Source of the DNA: Anisus vortex
Lineage: Eukaryota > Mollusca > Gastropoda > Planorbidae
Assembly (NCBI GenBank): GCA_949126835.1
Contig: OX421494.1
Span: 17,965,538-18,029,537, forward strand
Reading direction: 5' to 3'
Length of the DNA: 64,000 nt
In this document: piece after piece, positions 58,340-64,000 of the stretch
Layout of the letters: each line of letters begins with the position of its first letter
How positions within the stretch are numbered: the first letter of the stretch is position 1
Program-made: the position numbers and the translations under genes
Notes under the pieces: generated by a model
What the model was told of the DNA's origin: nothing
Database searches by the model: none
Seen by the model: only the letters and a program-made list of their open reading frames with translations

Positions 58340-58570
58340 CATTTAATGAATATTCTTATCTTATCTTATACATCACAGACGCTCCTTCTATAAAGAAGAT
58401 TATTGCGTCCTACGCTCATCCGTGGTCCGAGTCTAGTCTTGCATTTTTTATTAATGTTTTAAATGATGTTAAGTTACTGGTTTTCCTGGTTTGTTCAGGC
58501 AACCCATTCAATGCCCGAATGACACTCGGGAAGAAAGAGTACTTATATGCATTTGTTCTTGCATAAGGGA
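58340..58570 (+). repeat. Dispersed repeat family C, best copy
   Basis: Contains TCTTATACATCACAGACGCT, CCTTCTATAAAGAAGATTAT, GTGGTCCGAGTCTAGTCTTG, GTTTGTTCAGGCAACCCATT and GAAAGAGTACTTATATGCAT. Parts recur at 11440, 37190, 39600 (inverted) and 63395. The first 50 bases resemble the SINE-B tail in inverse. Confidence 0.65.
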
Positions 58571-59820
58571 TAAATATTGAATGTTAAGGTAACTATGTAG
58601 GCTAATCTAAGCTTATCTTGTAATATTTGTTTTCAGATAAATATTAAATTTTAAAAAGAAAACATTAAAAAAAAAAAAAATTGTAAGATTATATTAGGTT
58701 TAATAAAGGACATTTTAGGTGGTCATAATTTGGAACATACCTTTCTAAAAAGCTAATACCTTTTCCTGTGTTTGATTGTCTAACAGTAAGCTTAAGTTTG
58801 TTTTTTGTTCTTATTTTATTGGTTAAAAAACAACAACAGTAAGTTAAAGCCATTAAAATATGCACTTTTAAAAAGTCTATAGGCCTATAGGCCTAAATAG
58901 CACTGATCGCTAATTTCAGCAAAAGCCCTGGGTCCACCAATGAGAAACGAGTAAGAGCGCTTGGATTACTAGGCCTACCCTTTATACTTTAATTATACCA
59001 TACAAGCACTTCAAGACTTGGAATATAGTGTTCAGTCTACCGTAACTAGGCCAGGGTTTAACTACCACATAGCTAGGGATGTATTGTTTTTAATAATAAT
59101 GTTCTATATTCTTTAGGGCCTTCATAAGACACCTTCGTATAGACCTTATAGAGACTAGATCGAGGCCTAACGTTTAAAAACAAATACTACCTGTTATATC
59201 TTTGAAAACAGCAATAATTTAATAAGTCTTACAATACAGTGACTTGGGTCTTGAAGTATTTTTTTTTTACCAAGCCGGTCCAGGTTCAAGCGAAGTATTT
59301 TTGTACCAAGATGCCTAACTGTTGTAGATTAAGAAAGGCCTATACATTTTTATTTCCTGTTAAAATGTTTTTAGTGTGTCCTAATTCCTAATATAAAAAT
59401 GGATCAAAATTGAGCGGTCTTATTTTATCTAACTGGGAATTCCAAAAGTCACATCACGTTAAAGCGGCAAATGCTGTTTTGAAAAAAAAAAAAAGACAGA
59501 AATAAAAACCACACGAAGCGACTCCACCCTCGTTACTAACTGTGACTTTCCACCCCTTATGATACCCCCTTCCGCCGTCACACAATCCTGTCAATAAAAA
59601 CATATCCTGGTTTCGCAACGTCCTTTTTAGTGTGGACCCGCCATGTGTCGGATAAGGGTTAAAGAGCACGGCGTAACGACACACGCCGGGATTTCCACGC
59701 AGAGCGCGGGAAGATTGGACGGTTACATCAATGACATTTAGAGATATTACAGTCATGTCCATACATTTTGTTGGCCCAATGCTTTTGTTCTTGTAGATGG
59801 TTTGTTTCCGTAAGATAATC
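58571..59820. other. Intergenic, with a GC-richer block
   Basis: AT-rich to about 59450, then a GC-richer stretch (59510-59720) with several CpGs. No coding motif was recognised in the minus-strand frame that spans it. Confidence 0.4.
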
Positions 59821-59909
59821 ACATTAACCATTCACGCTGAAGAGCTCATTGTTTCATTTCGTGGAAATGTTCAAACTCGTGGTGTAAATAGCAAAGCAAC
59901 TTCACTGGT
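59821..59909 (+). promoter_or_regulatory. Possible untranslated first exon ending in a strong donor
   Basis: A CpG-containing region upstream is followed by AACTTCACTG|GTAAGTAATAG, a good 5' splice site on the plus strand at about 59908/59909. This could be the 5' end of a gene reaching beyond the window, but no coding exon follows that I can recognise. Confidence 0.15.
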
Positions 59910-61233
59910 AAGTAATAGATCTACACTAGACTAGTAATTTAGATCTTTTATTGGCGTTTTTGGCATATTGCTTGTTAAATTTAGATGTATCACGTTTGAT
60001 TTGCTTTATTTTGTTATATCGCTAAAAAGAAACAAACATTATAGACTAGCTCGCTTTTTAAAAGTATAATATACTATAATATAGACTAGTATTTATAACA
60101 ATCCCATTGTTTAAAAAAATTAAACAAAAATGATGATTTAATATCATATTAATGGTAATAATAGTTTGTTTTAGTTTACATAAAACAATTTTTCGGTTTG
60201 AAATAAGAGAAAAAAATTAGATGGTTAGATCTATATTTTAAACGTTTTGCTAATATAAAAAGTTGTCCTTTATTATCCCGTCTGATTTCTGGGAAAAACT
60301 CCATGCCATAAGTACTTTCTTAGTACAGGGGTCACGAACGGAAATATGTTTTGTTTTTGTCTAGAAGAACTGTCTCCATCAAGTGGTTTGCCTAATATCA
60401 TTTCTGATTTCAGTTTTTAACAAATTTGCGTTCATTTCACTTAGTCCCTTCCAGTAAAACAAAATGTGTCAATTTTGTGTGTGTGTGTGTCAGACATTGA
60501 AATCAGGAAGTTTAAACAAATCAAATGTAAAAACTTATAACCTTGACCGTTAACCCCGCACCAAGTGCTATTACCCAGCATTCACCGCACACACGCTGAT
60601 TTTGATTGCATGAATTGCATGGGCGTACACCGGAAATTGTACTGGCTGGGAGCTGGAAACGTGGGGAAAGGGGATGTTTGCAGTTGTGTATGAGTATGAT
60701 GCAGTGGAGTTGAGTGGAGTGATCGGGTCGGAGATACAGGGTGGTGGTGGGCTAACGCAGCGAACAGAATCTATTTTTATTTTTGACTCTTAAAAAATTG
60801 ACGTTCATTGACGTTCCGCATAAGAACCCCCAATATCTTGCCACGCTACTGAGATGTCTACACGTTACAAGAAGGAAGCAAATAGTCTACACATTTTAGT
60901 ATTTTTGTTTAATTATAGGCTAAGTTCTCCACTATTCCCATTTCCAAAAAAAAAAATCGGCAATAATTAAGCCTAAATTATATGAATGCGCCATTGTTTC
61001 TATAATAATATAATAATTTAAATAATTCAAAAATGCATTATACGAAAACAATGATAAAAAAAAAAAGAAGACAAAAACTCTGATTTCCGGTGGCCAGATC
61101 TCTGGCGTAACTTTTAGAAGGTAGTTAATTCAGATACGGCTTGGTGTGGTCAGGCAGCTTATAGACAACAAATTATAGAGTCTAAGTAGGCTATTATAGT
61201 AACAGTATGGGGTAGGCCTACACTGGTCTAGCC
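59910..61233. other. Intergenic, no gene
   Basis: AT-rich DNA with a short (GT)n at 60476-60490 and a G-rich stretch at 60650-60760. No supported coding region. Confidence 0.45.
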
Positions 61234-61537
61234 CAAGAGTCGGCAGCATTATGTTCTCGGCGGGCAAACCACTTCGTATCGACGGTGAAAAAAACGTGGA
61301 AACCGCGTTTTTCCAACGTCGGTACGACTTGGTGTGTCCGCTGGGTTAATAGAGTGCCAAAGTAAGGCTTCTTATTTATTCAGTGTGACTGAGTGTGCCT
61401 AGAGCATGACAGTCATTATGCACTAATATTTTCTCGTAGAAGAGAATTAGAATGCCTTTCTAGGGGTCTTCCGCGTGCCATTGAAAATCGCTCTGCCTGC
61501 CAAGTCTGCCACGCGGACCGCAGGTTGCCGACCCTTG
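61234..61537. mobile_element. hAT MITE with a nested palindromic MITE
   Basis: Ends CAAGAGTCGGCAGC and GGTTGCCGACCCTTG are of the same hAT family as 33862-34076. The flanking 8-mers GTCTAGCC and GTTTAGTC match at 6 of 8. The 86-bp palindromic MITE at 61258-61343 (CGGCGGGCAAACCACTTCGT and its near inverse) sits inside it. Confidence 0.65.
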
Positions 61538-63013
61538 GTTTAGTCAATAAGAAAGATATCGGGTTCAGATCTAGGCAAATAAAAAAAACCGGCAGGGTAT
61601 TTCTCGGAACTGGAGGGCGTCCTCCGAGTCTAGTACACATCTCTATTGGGTAACAGACACAGGTTGGGGAGAGTTGAAGGAGGTTGACCCCCCCCCCCCC
61701 CCTTGTGTGCGGATCCCCATACAAACACACAGAAACAACAATAACAACAAAAAAACACACAAACCAACAACAAAAATCGATTGGCTTGACATTCCAATAA
61801 ATGTAGGTCAACGCCGAACTGCCCTACTTAAATATAATAAAATACAACATGTGCCAAATTAGCGGATCTAAACGTATGTGTTCTGTACTCTGCAGCGTTC
61901 ACACCTTTCACCAGATGTCAACATGGCCCGTTTCGACCTAAATACCGTTTGCTAAAGTAAATTGATAGATATAGGTCTAAATCTATATTGTATCCCAAAA
62001 TCGGAACCTAGTTCAACTGATTTAGGACGATAAATAATAGCAGTGGAGCATTTACAATTCAGAAATCCCCTGAAAGTGATTCGCACCTGAAACGGTGGTA
62101 GGTTTACTTTTTTGGGGATATAAATTCACTCTTATCTTGGGAACCCTTGCGGGTAAAATCTGGCCCAATATTTAGGACACCATAACGCGGCAAGGTCTGC
62201 CAACGTGTGTTGTGAATCCAAGAACTGCCAATTTGGGCTTCGGTGTTGGGTTAGTTTGGCCTGTACTTTCAGTAGTCCTTGGCCTGTACCTAAAATTAGG
62301 TCTACCCGTCCCGCCTTTGTCGAACGGTTACATTTCCTGTGCACCGTTTTGAAAAGAAAAAAAAGTTCAATTTGTGTTCTTAATAGGGGCGAGGTTATGG
62401 TGGCGGTTGTAGTGTTTTAATTTGTAATACGACCACCCTCATAAGCGCCACACCTTAGCTGAACAGGTTGTCAAGAGGAGTCTATTTCTTCATTCGTAAC
62501 TTTTTTTTTAAATATTAAAATTTAGGATAATGTATAATCTATAGGCCCTACAAAATGAAAACAATAAATAGGGCCTACCCATTTGCAATTTTAATTACAA
62601 TATCAATTTACAATCAACATGTGCCTCGATAGTTAACGTCCCTATAAAGGGGGATTCCCCTTCCATTCTAGTTCTGCACCTCTTCCCTCCTCGCCGCTTT
62701 CCATACGCCAAGAAGGTACATGCCATGTCAAATGTTCATTAATTCTTTAGTCTTGTATATTCATAAAAAAAATGTCTTACCGTTTTTCGCTTTTTAAACA
62801 TTATACACTATATTTAGAATTTATTCTTTATTTCACCGATTGCTCCAGGATTAATTTTCGACGAAGTTTGACTGTATATTGGACAAGACAAACACTTGCA
62901 AGCAGACACAAACGCACATAAAAGCATACAGTCATACAGTCGCAATATTCTACAATAAATCAGATTATGATAGAAGAAGACCCTCTTTCACGTCCAATTA
63001 AAACAAATGGATA
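61538..63013. other. Intergenic, no gene
   Basis: Contains a C run at 61688-61702 and otherwise unremarkable AT-rich DNA. Short frames show no recognisable motif. Confidence 0.45.
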
Positions 63014-63278
63014 TGTAAGTAAGAGTAAGTAAAGTAGCCTTCGGACCAAAATGATTAAAAGACCGGTGAAGCAGCGTTCACAAGTTTCTGTGGCATATTA
63101 GAGGATGTGTGGTCAGCACAATACCCAGCCGCATTTACTTTACAACTAATGTCAGGTACACATCAGATCTGGGTAGACTCCGGGACACCCCCTAGTCCCG
63201 GAAACAAATCCTAGCCTTCACCAGGATTCGAACCCAGAACATTTGGAACGCCAATCGAACGCGCTACCACCGTGCCCA
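63014..63278 (-). repeat. SINE-A, near full-length
   Basis: Minus-oriented copy with tail AAGTAAGAGTAAGTAAAG, body TTCACAAGTTTCTGTGGC and CCAGGATTCGAACCCAGAAC (B box in inverse), and head region ending GGTAGCGCGTTCG in the minus sense. Confidence 0.8.
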
Positions 63279-63394
63279 ACCAAGGATATGTAATTACACC
63301 ATAGTTCTGGAACCAGAAGTCGGTCATTTACTTTTCATATCTGTTATTCGTAGACAATTTCCTGGTTGAGGTTGCCCCTTGGATGCTCACATGA

Positions 63395-63480
63395 TCATTC
63401 GTACACAGAAGACTATTTCTCTTATCCGTGGTTGGAGTCTAGTATTTGCATTTTGATTAGGTTATGTATTTTGTAAAATT
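63395..63480 (+). repeat. Family C fragment
   Basis: ATCCGTGGTTGGAGTCTAGT..TTGCATTTT matches 58418-58450. Diverged. Confidence 0.4.
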
Positions 63481-64000
63481 TTGAGATTTCCTGCGACCGA
63501 TTCAACAAGAACCGCGTTCCCAAATCCGAAGAAATAATAATGTGTATGACTTAGTTCTTATATAGGCCTATGGAATAAAATTCTTTGTCTTTCTGAGTAT
63601 TCTAATAGATTTTTAAGATAATTGTGTTGAATTTGATCGTCTTTAAGCCTTTTGGCTCAGATGAAAGTAAATAATAAACGTTGGTATCGTCTTTTCTTCG
63701 GGGCACTTTTTATTAGACGTCTTAAGTGACAGAACTGTAGCCTACTTTTATTTTACAATTAAAAAAAAAGCGTTAACAAAGACTTTTCAAGCTGAATATG
63801 CTATACGGAAAACGAATAGTTAAGTTTGCGAATTTTTCTTTGTTGTTTTTACGGCCTTAAAGCCTACATTTAATTTTATACCATGTAAGCCTTTTTTACC
63901 ATCCCCTCCCCACTATTAAAGAGAAAACACAGACTACTTATTTCTTGATATATGATCCCGTCCTCTATTTTTTTTATTGTCGAACTACTGTCGCGGAAAT

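Noticed and set aside
59454..59831. 125-codon minus-strand frame over a GC-richer block
   Set aside because: No recognisable domain; the C-terminal end is a poly-F run from a homopolymer tract. Not supported as a gene.

Overview
This window is nuclear DNA of an animal. It is AT-rich, and its genes are split into many short exons with GT..AG introns. Gene content (a TspanC8 tetraspanin, an ADAP-type Arf-GAP and CCZ1), two tRNA-derived SINE families and several non-LTR retrotransposon families would fit a mollusc, most likely a gastropod; this assignment is an inference and no species can be named. The octamer-like word TAGGCCTA/AGGCCT recurs across non-coding DNA as a compositional signature.

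Three complete protein-coding genes were rebuilt by hand from splice sites and conserved protein motifs. All lie on the minus strand, head to tail. (1) A TspanC8 tetraspanin, 7 coding exons, 276 aa, from 24597 down to 2581, with a 13.4-kb first intron. (2) An ADAP/centaurin-alpha Arf-GAP with two PH domains, 9 coding exons, about 392 aa, from 34863 down to 29471. (3) CCZ1, subunit of the MON1-CCZ1 Rab7 exchange factor, 12 coding exons, 481 aa, from 51065 down to 41589. In all three the exon lengths, phases and reading frames agree exactly at every junction. The genes share no single pathway, but all act on membranes: ADAM10 scaffolding, Arf6/phosphoinositide signalling, and endosome-lysosome maturation. 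A fourth, weaker candidate on the plus strand (36360-37147) is a two-part open frame broken by one TGA.

Layout: 1-2580, 3' flank of the tetraspanin with a small MITE; 2581-24597, the tetraspanin, whose introns hold most of the repeats (a 2.4-kb Harbinger-like element in intron 6, minisatellites in introns 2 and 3, and a 6-kb hAT-like element with nested LINEs in intron 1); 24598-29470, intergenic with a 573-bp MITE and a SINE; 29471-34863, ADAP; 34864-41588, intergenic with the broken plus-strand frame and a pile-up of SINE/LINE fragments; 41589-51065, CCZ1; 51066-64000, gene-poor DNA with a CR1/L2-like LINE that keeps a 734-codon reverse-transcriptase frame, a second copy of the 573-bp MITE, and nested MITEs.

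The most striking observation is that the 39-bp minisatellite filling most of tetraspanin intron 2 (about 43 copies at 8650-10330, three more at 10844-10963) is built from the exon 2/intron 2 boundary. Its repeat unit contains the end of the exon plus the functional 5' splice site TTTGTAAGT, so the intron carries some 40 copies of its own donor site.
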